Source of the DNA: JAIVJZ01 sp036386515
GTDB taxonomy: Bacteria; Acidobacteriota; Blastocatellia; Pyrinomonadales; Pyrinomonadaceae
DNA length: 64,000 nt
Assembly: GCA_036386515.1 (NCBI GenBank)
Contig: DASVVO010000056.1
Coordinates: 1 to 64,000 of the forward strand
Reading direction: 5' to 3'
Position numbers and translations under genes: made by a program. The number at the start of each line of letters is the position of its first letter. The stretch's first letter is position 1. A model generated the notes under the pieces. It was not told where the DNA came from, made no database searches, and worked only from the letters and a program-made list of their open reading frames with translations. Positions 47,334 through 58,086 of this stretch are shown one piece after another.

Positions 47334-48248
47334 GTTATTAAGTGGTGTCTATCAGGCTAATATTCGGGCGGGCACTGTGAGGCGATTTACTTCAGGCAAG
47401 TTTTCCACAAGAGGCTGGATGTGGTTTGTCGTTACTCTCTGCGCTTAACTGCGCCTGCGCTGAAGGTCTCTTGCGGACATGCACCGCGTCGCCATCGTGT
47501 GACGCGCCGCGTGTCCTCTCACCGAGTTGCCGTCGCCACGGACGGGCTGTGAGCCTGCCGGACGGGCAAAAACCCAAACTGTCAAAGCTCCACCTGCTCT
47601 CTTCTCTGTTCACCCTGAATCGAATTGTCGCTCATTATCTATGCGAGGGGCGTGAAACGCAATAAGCGACCGTCTCGATCTCAGGCCGGAGAATCCTTGG
47701 GATCACGAACCGCAGCGATCCCATCCGAGCAGTACGCATCGGGAAACTTCGCGCGCTCAAGGCTCGCGCCTACGGGTTTTCGGGGAGAGACCGAAAAGTG
47801 TATCAGACCGCATGCTCTGGGTGGTAGTGCTAAATCTGGATAGACCGTGCCAGATGACCGCAAAGGGGAATTGGCGCGGTCAGCCACGAAGGGAATCAGG
47901 AAACTGTCTCGTCTCCTGACGACAAAATAATACTAGCAGCTAGCCGCGGAATGAGCAACATCTTTTTACACTCGCCTCAAGACGTTGAAAAAAAGGAGGA
48001 AATCGGCTTTCAGTCGCCGCCGGTTGTGGAACTTCGCGGCTATTAACGATTTCTCTTTAGAGACCAAGCGAAGCGCCCATTGACAAGGGTTTTTACGGCC
48101 GCCTTTCTCACCTCGTCAGTCAACCCTCGGCCTGTTCGTGCTGTGCCTTTTAACGTGCGACGCGCTTCGACAAAGAGCCTTAGCGGCAACACAACGGATT
48201 GATAGTTTGACCGTCAGGCTCGGTCAGCGATGAAGAAGGAGAAGAACC
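47334..48248. other. Long gene-free region between two divergent regulatory-type genes
   Basis: 915 nt with lower GC than the surroundings. No convincing protein frame, tRNA or known riboswitch was seen. It must hold promoters for the minus-strand gene at 46104-47333 and the plus-strand gene at 48249. A possible minus-strand promoter lies at 47634-47662; on the plus strand TTGACA occurs at 48080-48085 without a clear -10. The stretch 47780-47930 contains several self-complementary segments (for example GACCGCAAAGG near 47857) and could encode a structured leader or small RNA. Confidence 0.5.
47634..47662 (-). promoter_or_regulatory. Weak candidate promoter for the gene at 46104-47333
   Basis: Minus strand TTGCGT (47657-47662), 17-nt spacer, GATAAT (47634-47639). 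It would give a leader of about 295 nt. Only position and partial consensus support it. Confidence 0.3.
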
Positions 48249-48569
48249 ATGGGTTCTGTCAGCACAGCCAAATTCTGCAAACACAAAACCTGCCCGTCCG
48301 CCGAGATGCTCCTCAGCTACACGCGCGCGACGCTCGGGCGCGAACTGCGCCAGCAATTGACGGCGCACCTCAATGGCTGCGACTTCTGCGACGCCGAACT
48401 CTACCTGCTCTCCAGGTTTCCGCCCGCCGCGGCCGTCTGCCCGACGGGCAAAATCCCCTTCGCGCTCTATCGCCTCGCCAAAGATTTGCTCTCCGTCTCG
48501 ACGAACGCCGCCGGGCGCGCCGTGGAAGTTCTCTACGAACGCGAACGGCTCTCCCTGACCGACGCCTAA
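48249..48569 (+). CDS. Small zinc-finger-like protein, possible anti-sigma factor
   Basis: A 106-residue protein with AGGAG 7 nt before the ATG. It contains KHKTCPSAEMLLSYTRATLG followed by LTAHLNGCDFCDAELYLLSR, that is the His-x3-Cys-x2-Cys pattern of ZAS/zf-HC2 anti-sigma domains with an upstream Cys. There is no membrane helix, so it would be a soluble member. Its divergent neighbour (46104-47333) may be the DNA-binding partner. The remaining 50 residues have no recognised features. Convergent with the acyl-CoA ligase gene, whose stop is 126 nt away. Confidence 0.75.
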   Translation: MGSVSTAKFCKHKTCPSAEMLLSYTRATLGRELRQQLTAHLNGCDFCDAELYLLSRFPPAAAVCPTGKIPFALYRLAKDLLSVSTNAAGRAVEVLYERERLSLTDA

Positions 48570-48695
48570 AGACGCCGCGGCTCCTCGCCCGCCTCAACCG
48601 CGCGCTCGCTCTCTCGCGCTCCTGCTCTCGCCGCCTCGCTTCGACCCGCGGCTCGACTTCCCTGCCCGCCGGTTCAACTCATCATCTCCGCGCCC

Positions 48696-50582
48696 CTACT
48701 CGTCTTTCGCCGCGCCTCCGGCAGGATTTGCGCCGTCGTAAATTTCGTCAATCAACGCGCCGAACTTTTCGTCAACCACCCGCCGCTTGATTTTGAGCGT
48801 CGGCGTCATCTCCCCGCCGTCAATCGAAAACTCTTCGGGCAGGAGCGCGACGCGGCGCACGCGCTCGTAGTCGTGGAGCGAGGCGGTCAAGGCCGCGATC
48901 TCGCGCTGCACGAGTTTGACGGCCGCCGGGTCGCGGCTGAGCGCATCGTGCTCGCCCCTGCCGAACTTCCCCTGCGCCGCCCCTCCGGACTCTTTCGCGT
49001 TTCCGGCGGCGTCGGCGAGCGCGGCGCGCAACGCTTCCCAGTCGGGCACGACGAGCGCGGCCGGCATCTTGCGCCCCGCGCCCACCACGACCACCTGATT
49101 GACGAGCGCGCTCTGCTTGATCAAACTTTCGAGTTGCTGCGGCGCGATGTATTTGCCGTTCGACAATTTGAACAGTTCCTTCTTCCGATCGGTGATGAAG
49201 AAGTGCCCGTGCTCGTCTCTGTAGCCGACATCGCCCGTCTTGAACCAACCGGCGGCGTCCAACACTTCCGCCGTCTCGCGCGGACGCTCGTAATAGCCGC
49301 GCATGACGTTCGCGCCGCGCACGAGTATTTCGCCCGACTCGTCCAGACGCATCTCGATGCCGGGAAACGGCAGGCCGATGGAGCCGACCTTGTTGTCTTC
49401 GGGGCGGTTGGCCGAAGTGACGCACGTCTCGGTCATGCCGTAGCCCTGTAGGATGGGGATGCCGGCGGCAAGGAAGGCGTAGGAGAGCGCGGGCGAGAGG
49501 GGCGCGCCGCCCGACACGAAAAAGCGCAGGCGGCCGCCCACGCCTTCGCGCCATTTCGAGAAGACGAGGCGACTCGCGATCGTCTGTTGCAACTCCAGGA
49601 GCGGCGGCACGCGCTCGCGCCGGTCAACCAACTCCGCGTAACTCTTTCCCACCTCAAGCGACCACGCAAACAACTTTCGCCGCCAACCTTGAGCCGATGT
49701 GCCCTTCTTCACGATGCGGTGATAAACCTTCTCGAACAGGCGCGGCACGGCCGTCATGATCGTCGGGCGCACCTCGCGCAGGTACTCGGCGAGTTGATCC
49801 ACGGACGGCGCGTAGTAGACGGAGACGCCGTTCCAGCAGAAGACGTAGAAGACCGCGCGCTCGAAGATGTGCGAGAGCGGGAGGACGGAGAGCGCGATGT
49901 CGTCCGTCCGGATCGGGAGCGCGCTCGTGATGGCGAGCACGTTTGAGACGAAGGCCGCGTGCGTGAGCATGACGCCCTTCGGCTCGCCCGTCGTGCCGGA
50001 GGTGTAAATGATGGTGGCGAGATCGTCGGCCTGAATCGCGCCGAGCAGGCGTTCAAACTCGGCCGGGTCTTCCGCGTCGCGCTCCGCGCCCGCGCGCTCC
50101 AACGCTTCGAGGGTCGAGGCATCCGCGTGCCCGGCGGCATCCTCCGCGTCGAAGAAGACGACGCGCTCGATGCGGCCGTAGCCTTCGACTCCGGCGCGGG
50201 CGTGGCGATAAACTTTTTTATTGGAGACGAACAGCACGCGCGCCGCGGAATCCGAGAGGATGTAGCGCACCTGCTCGACGGCCTGCGTCGTGTAGATGGG
50301 CACGTTCACCGCGCCGAGACTGAGGATGGCGAGGTCGGCGATCGACCATTCGGGGCGGTTCTCCGACAACAACGCCACGCGGTCGCCCGCACGCACGCCC
50401 GACGCCGCCAGCCCCAACGCGACCGCGCGCACGCGCGCCACCACCGCCGCCCCCGTCATGTGCTCCCACGCGTCCGCGCGCTTCCGGTTCAACGCATCGG
50501 GCTTTGCGTGCCGCCGCAGAGCGTCGAGACAAATTCCCGGCAGCGTCGGAGCGGCGTCGGATGTTCGAGGTGTTCCGGTCAT
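48696..50582 (-). CDS. Long-chain fatty-acid-CoA ligase (AMP-forming)
   Basis: A 628-residue adenylate-forming enzyme that activates fatty acids to acyl-CoA with ATP. Motifs: P-loop IIYTSGTTGEPKGVMLTH near 190-207, LSHIFERAVFYVFC, the second motif LQGYGMTETCVTSANRP near 385-401, the hinge TGDVGYRDEHGHFFITDRKK and the C-terminal PTLKIKRRVV with the catalytic lysine. Close in layout to FadD15-type enzymes. As last gene of the 64000-48696 set it may feed acyl groups to the polymer or membrane, but it may simply be a housekeeping gene next to the locus. Confidence 0.9.
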   Translation of the reverse strand: MTGTPRTSDAAPTLPGICLDALRRHAKPDALNRKRADAWEHMTGAAVVARVRAVALGLAASGVRAGDRVALLSENRPEWSIADLAILSLGAVNVPIYTTQAVEQVRYILSDSAARVLFVSNKKVYRHARAGVEGYGRIERVVFFDAEDAAGHADASTLEALERAGAERDAEDPAEFERLLGAIQADDLATIIYTSGTTGEPKGVMLTHAAFVSNVLAITSALPIRTDDIALSVLPLSHIFERAVFYVFCWNGVSVYYAPSVDQLAEYLREVRPTIMTAVPRLFEKVYHRIVKKGTSAQGWRRKLFAWSLEVGKSYAELVDRRERVPPLLELQQTIASRLVFSKWREGVGGRLRFFVSGGAPLSPALSYAFLAAGIPILQGYGMTETCVTSANRPEDNKVGSIGLPFPGIEMRLDESGEILVRGANVMRGYYERPRETAEVLDAAGWFKTGDVGYRDEHGHFFITDRKKELFKLSNGKYIAPQQLESLIKQSALVNQVVVVGAGRKMPAALVVPDWEALRAALADAAGNAKESGGAAQGKFGRGEHDALSRDPAAVKLVQREIAALTASLHDYERVRRVALLPEEFSIDGGEMTPTLKIKRRVVDEKFGALIDEIYDGANPAGGAAKDE

Positions 50583-50597
50583 AGGTTAAGTGAAGCC

Positions 50598-50692
50598 GTC
50601 AGTGGTCAGTTGTCAGTTGTCCGTGGTCAGTTATCCGTGGTCAGTGGTCAGTTGTACTTTGCCCCGATCAGTTGAGTGATTCTATCTTTAGC
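50598..50692. repeat. Word-repeat element, GTCAGTGGTCAGTTGTCAGT family, right arm lost
   Basis: Left array GTCAGTGGTCAGTTGTCAGT followed by further GTGGTCAGTT words to 50655, then CTTTGCCCC and CTTTAGCGAG as in the loop of 8383-8494. The right inverted arm is missing or decayed. It lies between the acyl-CoA ligase start and the polymerase stop, same orientation as the other two members. Confidence 0.75.
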
Positions 50693-50762
50693 GAGTTGCA
50701 CGGCGGGCGCATGCAGCGGGCGGGCGGCCACGCGGGCAACTGCCGATTGGCGGCCGTTCCCT

Positions 50763-52337
50763 TTAGGCCGCGTGCGCTTCGGCGTCGCTGCCCGTCTCCG
50801 CGCTCGAACTGCTCCGGCTCCGGCGTTTGCGGCGCGAGCGGCGTTTGTTGGCGTCCGGCGCATCGACGCGCCCGTTGAGGGTGGCGAGCGCGGCGAGCAA
50901 GAGAAAGAGGAGCGCGTTGGAAGTCATGTGCAGCGAGAACTCGAAGAAGCTGTGGACGAGCACGGCGAAACAACCGGCGAGCGCGCCCGCCGCCACGCCG
51001 CGCCGGTACTTGTCGGGCGAATTGAAGCGCGCGAAGCCGTAGCGGAAAAGCAGCAGGACGAAGAACAGGCCGAGCGCGCCGCCGACCAGCCCCGCGTCCG
51101 AGAGAATCTGCAAGTAGTCGTTGTGCGCCTGTTCGAGGCGCGTCGCGCCGTTCAAAACGTCGTGCCGCGTGTAGGCCACGGCGAACGCGCCGAGTCCCGC
51201 GCCGAGCAGGGGACGCTCTTTGATCACGCCCCACGTCCCTTGCCAGAACTGCACGCGCCCGGAGGTCGGGTCGTCGGAGTTCACCGTGCCGAACAGGCGC
51301 GCGAGAGATTCCTCGCCGCCGAGCCAGACCGCGCCCACGAGCAGCGCGACGACGAGCGCAAACCCGATCCCGACGCGCGCCAGCGCGCCGCGCACACGCG
51401 ACTCGGCCGCCACGCCCTCCTCCGCTTCGCTCTTGTCTTTGCGCCGCGCGATGCGCGCGATGGCCGCGATGAACAACACCTCCGCGCCGAGGCTGATGAT
51501 GCCGCCGCGCGATGCGGTCAGCACCAAGGCCGCGCTCATGATGACGACGGCGAAGACGTAGAGCAGGCGACGCTCGACGGCGATCGCGCCGGAGACGAGC
51601 AGGCCGAGCGGGAGCGCGAGCGTCAGTTCCATGTAGGCGGCGAAGTGGTGGCGGTTGATGAAAGGGCCGAAGGGGAGCGCGAACTTCGGTTGGCGAAACC
51701 AGTAAATCTGCGTGGGGTTGGTGAAATACTGGAACATGCCGAAGAGAGCGAGCAGGAACCCGAAGATCATCACGACGCGCACGAGGAGGCGCAGGCGGCC
51801 GGGGCTGTCCGTGTAGACGAGCGCGGCGCAGAAATAGATGATGAGCGAGCCGAGTTGGAGGAGAACGAAGCGCGTCGCGTGGGGATCGAGCGAAAGCGTG
51901 CCCGCCGGGGCGTTCGTCAACCCGCCCACGGTCGCCGCGCCTGCGCCGCCGCCGAGCGGGAGCAACTGCACCAGCCCGACGACGAACAGGCCGACGAGAG
52001 ACAACTGCAACAGGTTGCGACTCACGCGCAGACGCCGTGTGCGCCACGCGTCAACCGCCCAGAGCACGGCGACTATCCCTGCGCCCGCCTGAAAGAAGCC
52101 GAGCGACCACGATTGCACCGTGCCGAAGGCGAGCGTCGAGAGCACCACGGCGAGACACAGCGCGAGGATGATAAAGCGACTCGCGAGCGTGCGCGGTTCC
52201 GGCGCGCCGGTGCGTCGCGGCGGGCGTTCCGGCCTCGCCGGAGGCGCGCTTGCCCCGGTCGCCTCAGGTGCGTCCGGCGTTGCGTCCGTTCGTGTTGGCT
52301 CCGCCGCCGCCGAGGCGTTGGAGGTTGAAGTTGTCAT
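50763..52337 (-). CDS. O-antigen ligase/polymerase family membrane protein
   Basis: A 524-residue membrane protein with about 11 helices, a disordered Pro/Ala/Arg-rich N-terminus of about 50 residues, and an Arg/Ser-rich basic C-terminal tail. The large loop contains SDDPTSGRVQFWQGTWGVIK, then RPLLGAGLGAFAVAYTRHD and EQAHNDYLQILSDAGLVGG, the Wzy_C/O-antigen ligase signature including the conserved HNDYLQ. It is probably the polymerase or ligase for the upstream assembly genes. Its start overlaps the end of the TPR gene by 74 nt in another frame. Confidence 0.88.
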   Translation of the reverse strand: MTTSTSNASAAAEPTRTDATPDAPEATGASAPPARPERPPRRTGAPEPRTLASRFIILALCLAVVLSTLAFGTVQSWSLGFFQAGAGIVAVLWAVDAWRTRRLRVSRNLLQLSLVGLFVVGLVQLLPLGGGAGAATVGGLTNAPAGTLSLDPHATRFVLLQLGSLIIYFCAALVYTDSPGRLRLLVRVVMIFGFLLALFGMFQYFTNPTQIYWFRQPKFALPFGPFINRHHFAAYMELTLALPLGLLVSGAIAVERRLLYVFAVVIMSAALVLTASRGGIISLGAEVLFIAAIARIARRKDKSEAEEGVAAESRVRGALARVGIGFALVVALLVGAVWLGGEESLARLFGTVNSDDPTSGRVQFWQGTWGVIKERPLLGAGLGAFAVAYTRHDVLNGATRLEQAHNDYLQILSDAGLVGGALGLFFVLLLFRYGFARFNSPDKYRRGVAAGALAGCFAVLVHSFFEFSLHMTSNALLFLLLAALATLNGRVDAPDANKRRSRRKRRSRSSSSAETGSDAEAHAA

Positions 52338-53604
52338 ACCAGACTTTTCCGAAAATGGGGCAGGTGGCGGCCGGGCAGGCCGGGCTGACGACGCGCAGCG
52401 TGACGGCCTGCACGCCCGGCGCGGTCGTGAAATCGAGCGCGACCGCTTGCCAGTCGCTCGTGCCGATGGCGAGCGGCTGCGAAGCGGCGAGCACGCGCTC
52501 GGGCTGCGCCGCGTCCACGATCTCGGTCACGAGCGTCGCCACGCCCTTCACCTCTTCCGTCCGCACGTAATAGGCGAGCCGGTAGCGCGTCTGCGGTTCG
52601 ACGGTCACGAGTTGCGAGATGTTTCTGAAGTTGAGCGTGTTCGGGGCATTGAAGGCCAGGCGCAGGCTGCGCGCGCCTTCCTGCGGGGCGCGCTCGTCGA
52701 GTCCCATCTGCACGCCCGCGAGCGGCACGACCTGCCACTCGAAAGGGTTCTTCCCCGGCGCGCCCACCGCCGCTTCAAACCCGCCGTTCGCGAGCCGTTC
52801 CGGGGCGGCCTCCGTCGGCGTGCCCTCGATGGCGAAGAGTTCCCGGTGCATCGTGAGTACGTCGTGAAAGCGTTTCGCCTCGAAGAAACGGAGCAACAAC
52901 TTTTCGCCCTTCGCGCTGAGCAGCTTGCGCTGCGAGGCGTCGAAGCCTTCCCACAACTGCCGCGCGTCGTCCAACCGTTTCAGCTTGATCAGATGTTCCA
53001 TCAATTGCCCGCGCGCACGCGCCGAGCTGCCCACCACCGCCAGCACCGCGGGCACGTCCGCGTTGTGAAAACGCCAGGACAGTTCGACCACTTGCGGCAG
53101 GAATTTTTCGGGACTCACCTCGCCCGCGCGGCGCAACTCCGCGAACGCCTCTTCGGTGCGCCCTTGCCGGAGCAGCAAGTTGCCGAGATACCAGCGCGGG
53201 TCTGGATAGTTGGGCGCGAGTTCGACGGCGCGGCGCAGAGCCGCTTCGCTCCCGCGCGTGTCGCCGATGAGTCCGCGCACGCGTCCCAACTCCATGAACA
53301 GACGGAAGTCGTGCGGCGACAGGCGCGCCGCCTCTTCGTAACGCCGCGCCGCCTCCGGCAACTCTTCCGGCAGAAAACTCCGCTCGCGCAGGCGTGCGAT
53401 GGTGAAGTGCGCCTGCGGGTCGTCGGGCGCGAGCCGCGCCGCCGCCTGCGCCCCGTCGATGTCCGGCAGCCACTCCGCCATCGTGTTCCCGATGCACCAG
53501 CGCAGCCCGAACCACGCCCCCAACAACACCAACGCCACCGGCACGAGCAACAACACGCGCCCCCACCCGGCGCGAAGCTCGATGGTCTTGATCTGGTCTT
53601 TCAT
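52264..53604 (-). CDS. Membrane-anchored TPR protein with C-terminal beta-sandwich
   Basis: A 446-residue protein: N-terminal membrane helix (VLLLVPVALVLLGAWFGL), TPR units at about 55-250 (PHDFRLFMELGRVRGLIGDT; PDPRWYLGNLLLRQGRTEEA), and a C-terminal domain of about 165 residues starting LANGGFEAAVGAPGKNPFEW and containing a WQAVALDF strand, similar to carbohydrate-binding-module-like beta-sandwiches. The combination next to an O-antigen-ligase-type protein recurs in acidobacterial and proteobacterial EPS loci, suggesting a polymerase accessory that holds the glycan; this is inferred. Confidence 0.82.
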   Translation of the reverse strand: MKDQIKTIELRAGWGRVLLLVPVALVLLGAWFGLRWCIGNTMAEWLPDIDGAQAAARLAPDDPQAHFTIARLRERSFLPEELPEAARRYEEAARLSPHDFRLFMELGRVRGLIGDTRGSEAALRRAVELAPNYPDPRWYLGNLLLRQGRTEEAFAELRRAGEVSPEKFLPQVVELSWRFHNADVPAVLAVVGSSARARGQLMEHLIKLKRLDDARQLWEGFDASQRKLLSAKGEKLLLRFFEAKRFHDVLTMHRELFAIEGTPTEAAPERLANGGFEAAVGAPGKNPFEWQVVPLAGVQMGLDERAPQEGARSLRLAFNAPNTLNFRNISQLVTVEPQTRYRLAYYVRTEEVKGVATLVTEIVDAAQPERVLAASQPLAIGTSDWQAVALDFTTAPGVQAVTLRVVSPACPAATCPIFGKVWYDNFNLQRLGGGGANTNGRNAGRT

Positions 53605-53608
53605 AAGC

Positions 53609-53706
53609 GAGAGGTCAGAGGTCAGAGTTCAGAGGTTAGAGATTAGAGGTTAGTGAAGACGAGTTTTTGTTTTAACTGATCTCTGACCTCTGACCTCTGA
53701 CCTCTG
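53609..53706. repeat. Intergenic inverted repeat, AGAGGTCAG word family
   Basis: Left arm AGAGGTCAGAGGTCAGAG (53610-53627) pairs perfectly with CTCTGACCTCTGACCTCT (53681-53698). The left side continues with degenerate words (TTCAGAGGTTAGAGATTAGA). It begins 7 nt after the WecA-like gene's upstream neighbour start at 53604 and its right end is 7 nt before the stop at 53713 of that fused gene. Confidence 0.85.
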
Positions 53707-53712
53707 CCCGGT

Positions 53713-55515
<1,803 letters not shown>

Positions 55516-55587
55516 GAGCAACTGCCGGTTGATGCTATTTGAAGTCAACCGAAAAACTATTCGATGTGACGAGAGAAATCAAGCGGC

Positions 55588-55678
55588 GAGCCGTCAATCG
55601 TGAATCGTCAGCCGTGAACGCAAAGACCCTGTTTTATCTATTCACGATCCACGATTGGCGATTCACGATTGACGGCTC
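55588..55678. repeat. Inverted repeat, AATCGTGAAT word family, overlapping a gene end
   Basis: Left arm GAGCCGTCAATCGTGAATCG (55588-55607) is perfectly complementary to CGATTCACGATTGACGGCTC (55659-55678), 20 of 20. Loop AAAGACCCTGTTTTATCTA resembles the loop at 6119-6134. The right arm encodes the last codons and TGA stop (55663) of the epimerase gene. Confidence 0.92.
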
Positions 55679-56640
55679 TCCTGCCCGCTGTGGTGCGCGA
55701 TCACTTTTTGGAGGATGCCGTCGAGTTTTTCGGTCGGGTGAAAGCCCGTGAGCGCGCTCACCTTCGAGATGTCGGGGACGCGGCGCGGCATGTCCTCGAA
55801 GCCCTCTTCGTAGGCTTCGTCGTAGGGCATGAAGACGATCTCGGAGGTTGACCCGGTCAGTTCCTTCACGCGCCCGGCGACTTCGAGAATGGAGACCTCT
55901 TCGTTCGAGCCGATGTTGAAAACCTGCCCCACCGCCTCGGGCGCATCCATCAACTTCATCAGCGCGCCCACCACATCGCCGACGTAGCCGAAGCAGCGCG
56001 TCTGCTGGCCGTTGCCGTAGACCGTGATCGGGCGACCGGCGAGAGCCTGCCTGACGAACGTGGGGATGACCATGCCGTACTGCCCCGTCTGCCTCGGCCC
56101 CACGGTGTTGAAGAGACGGACGACGACCGTCGGCAGTTTCTTCTCGCGCCAGTAGGCGAGGGCGAGAAACTCGTCGATGGCCTTCGAGCAGGCGTAGCTC
56201 CAACGCCCCTTGGTCGTCGCGCCCATCACGAGGTTGCCGTCTTCGCGGAAAGGAACTTCCGCGCTCAGGCCGTAGACCTCCGAGGTCGAGGCGATGAGCA
56301 CCTTCTTCTTCTTCTTGTTGGCGAGACTCAGGATCACTTCCGTCCCGCGCACGTTCGTCTCGATGGTTCTGACCGGGCTTTCGACGATCAGCTTCACGCC
56401 GACGGCTGCGGCCAGATGAAAGATCACGTCGCACTGATCGACCAGTTCGGCGCAGACGGGCACGTTATGCACGCTGTCAATCGTGTAATGAAAACGCGGG
56501 TGCGTCTTTAAGTGCGCGATGTTCTCGAAGCTGCCCGTCGAGAGATCGTCAACCACGTAGACTTCGTCGCCGCGTTCCAGATAAGCGTCCGAGAGATGCG
56601 ACCCGATGAAGCCCGCCCCGCCCGTTATTAAAACTCGCAA
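55663..56640 (-). CDS. NAD-dependent nucleotide-sugar epimerase/dehydratase
   Basis: A 325-residue extended short-chain dehydrogenase. Cofactor motif GGAGFIGSHL at 7-16, catalytic triad residues within STSEVYG (118-124) and Tyr149-x3-Lys153 in YACSK, and the substrate region RLFNTVGPRQTGQYGMVIP. The start is TTG with AAGGAG 8 nt upstream, a convincing site. Closest in style to UDP-glucuronate decarboxylases and UDP-glucose 4-epimerase relatives; which sugar it acts on cannot be fixed. The last five residues are encoded by an inverted repeat. It makes an activated sugar for the glycan. Confidence 0.9.
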   Translation of the reverse strand: MRVLITGGAGFIGSHLSDAYLERGDEVYVVDDLSTGSFENIAHLKTHPRFHYTIDSVHNVPVCAELVDQCDVIFHLAAAVGVKLIVESPVRTIETNVRGTEVILSLANKKKKKVLIASTSEVYGLSAEVPFREDGNLVMGATTKGRWSYACSKAIDEFLALAYWREKKLPTVVVRLFNTVGPRQTGQYGMVIPTFVRQALAGRPITVYGNGQQTRCFGYVGDVVGALMKLMDAPEAVGQVFNIGSNEEVSILEVAGRVKELTGSTSEIVFMPYDEAYEEGFEDMPRRVPDISKVSALTGFHPTEKLDGILQKVIAHHSGQESRQS

Positions 56641-56643
56641 ATG

Positions 56644-57996
56644 TCAGTCTCCTTTCACGCGCGCCGACCCGACCGACGGCACGCTCCCCTGCTGTTGCGA
56701 CATGACCGCCGCCACCGAAGGCGACGGTGATAGTTCGCTATAAAGATTGAGCACATCCCGCACCAGACGCTCCTTGGAATAATGCTCCGCCACGAACGCC
56801 CGCCCGCGCTCGCCCAACTCCTGTCTGAACTCCTCGTTCCCGGCCAACTGCCGCAAGGCCTCGCAAAACGCCTCCGCGTCGTTCGCGCCGACGCGCACGC
56901 CGTGCTCGCAATAGACGTAGCCCGAGGCGGCGGCGGCCGGATTTGTTTTACTCTCCCCCGTCTCCGGCGACGCTGAGACGAACGGCTCTCCGAGCAGATC
57001 GACGACGCCGCCCACCGCCGTCGCCACGACGGGACGCGCGTTCGCCATCGCTTCGATGAGCGTCAGCGGCGTGCCCTCGTTCAAGGATGTGAGCGCGACG
57101 ATGTCGAGCGCGGCGTAGAAGTTTTCCGGGTCGGAGCGCGTGCCCGTAAAGGTCACCCGCTCCGCGATGCCGAGCGCGCGCGCCTGCGCTTCGAGTTCGC
57201 CGCGCAGGTGCCCGTCGCCGATCACGACGAAGCGCACGCGCCGCGCCGCCGCATCCGCCTGACGCTTTAAAAACGTCTGCGCCACTTCGAGAAAAAACTT
57301 GTGGTTCTTGATCTCCGTCAGACGCCCGACGATGCCGACGAGCACTTCCTCCGCGCCCGCCCCGAAGACGGCGCGCGCCGCCGCCCGCCGCCCTCGCCAA
57401 CCGGCGAACGCTTCCAGGTCGAGACCGAGCGGGATCACCCTGAACTGCGCGGCGCGCCCCACGCCGAACTGCCCGTGAATCTCCTGGAACTGCTGCTGGC
57501 TGATCGCCACGATCCTGTCCGTCGCCGTGCGCGCGAGCAGGCGTTCGATGGTCAGGAAGATGAGCGTCTTCAGCCGCCCGTAGTAACTGTGAAAGATGTG
57601 CCCGTGGTACGTATGCACGAAGCGGCACGCGCGCGGTCGCCCGACGAGCGCGCGCGGCGTCAGCCAGCGGTAACACAGCCCGGCGACGCGGCCGACCGTT
57701 CCGGCCTTCGCCGTGTGCGTGTGGACGATGTCCGGGCGCAGCCGCCGCAGCAGGCGATACAGTTTCCAGACCGCCAACGCATCCTTCGGCGACACCTCGC
57801 GGCTCATCTCCGGCAACAGGATGGGCACGACCCCCAGCCCGGCCGCGAAATAACTCATGTCGTCTTCGCCCGGCGGCACCGTTCCCGCGATCAACTCCGA
57901 CTCGATGCCGAAACGCCGCGTCGCGGCCGTCAGCCACGCCACATGCTTGGCCGGGCCGCCGACGTTCAAACGCGCGATGATGCGAACAACTTTCAT
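56644..57996 (-). CDS. GT4 glycosyltransferase
   Basis: A 450-residue GT-B enzyme. N-terminal MKVVRIIARLNVGGPAKHVA, DIVHTHTAKAGTVGR, IPLGLDLEAFAGW, VGIVGRLTEIKNHKFFLEVA, VIGDGHLRGELEAQA, and the donor motif LTSLNEGTPLTLIEAMANA. The combination THTAKAG and the glycine loop is usual for WbpX/CapM-like EPS transferases. A roughly 30-residue insert, Pro/Glu-rich, lies near 345-375. It starts just upstream of the epimerase gene (3-nt gap) and is followed upstream by the RmlC-like gene across an inverted repeat. Confidence 0.9.
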   Translation of the reverse strand: MKVVRIIARLNVGGPAKHVAWLTAATRRFGIESELIAGTVPPGEDDMSYFAAGLGVVPILLPEMSREVSPKDALAVWKLYRLLRRLRPDIVHTHTAKAGTVGRVAGLCYRWLTPRALVGRPRACRFVHTYHGHIFHSYYGRLKTLIFLTIERLLARTATDRIVAISQQQFQEIHGQFGVGRAAQFRVIPLGLDLEAFAGWRGRRAAARAVFGAGAEEVLVGIVGRLTEIKNHKFFLEVAQTFLKRQADAAARRVRFVVIGDGHLRGELEAQARALGIAERVTFTGTRSDPENFYAALDIVALTSLNEGTPLTLIEAMANARPVVATAVGGVVDLLGEPFVSASPETGESKTNPAAAASGYVYCEHGVRVGANDAEAFCEALRQLAGNEEFRQELGERGRAFVAEHYSKERLVRDVLNLYSELSPSPSVAAVMSQQQGSVPSVGSARVKGD

Positions 57997-58006
57997 AAAG
58001 CAGGAG

Positions 58007-58079
58007 ACAGAATACAGAATTCAGGAGTCAGAAGAAAATCAGCCTGCTTTCATTCTGACTCCTGAATTCTGCGTTCTGT
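58007..58079. repeat. Intergenic inverted repeat, CAGAATTCAGGAGTCAGAA word family
   Basis: CAGAATTCAGGAGTCAGAA (58015-58033) pairs perfectly with TTCTGACTCCTGAATTCTG (58053-58071), and ACAGAATA/GCGTTCTGT extend it to 27 positions with two mismatches. Loop of 19 nt. It begins 7 nt after the stop of the RmlC-like gene. Confidence 0.92.
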
Positions 58080-58086
58080 TTTCCGA

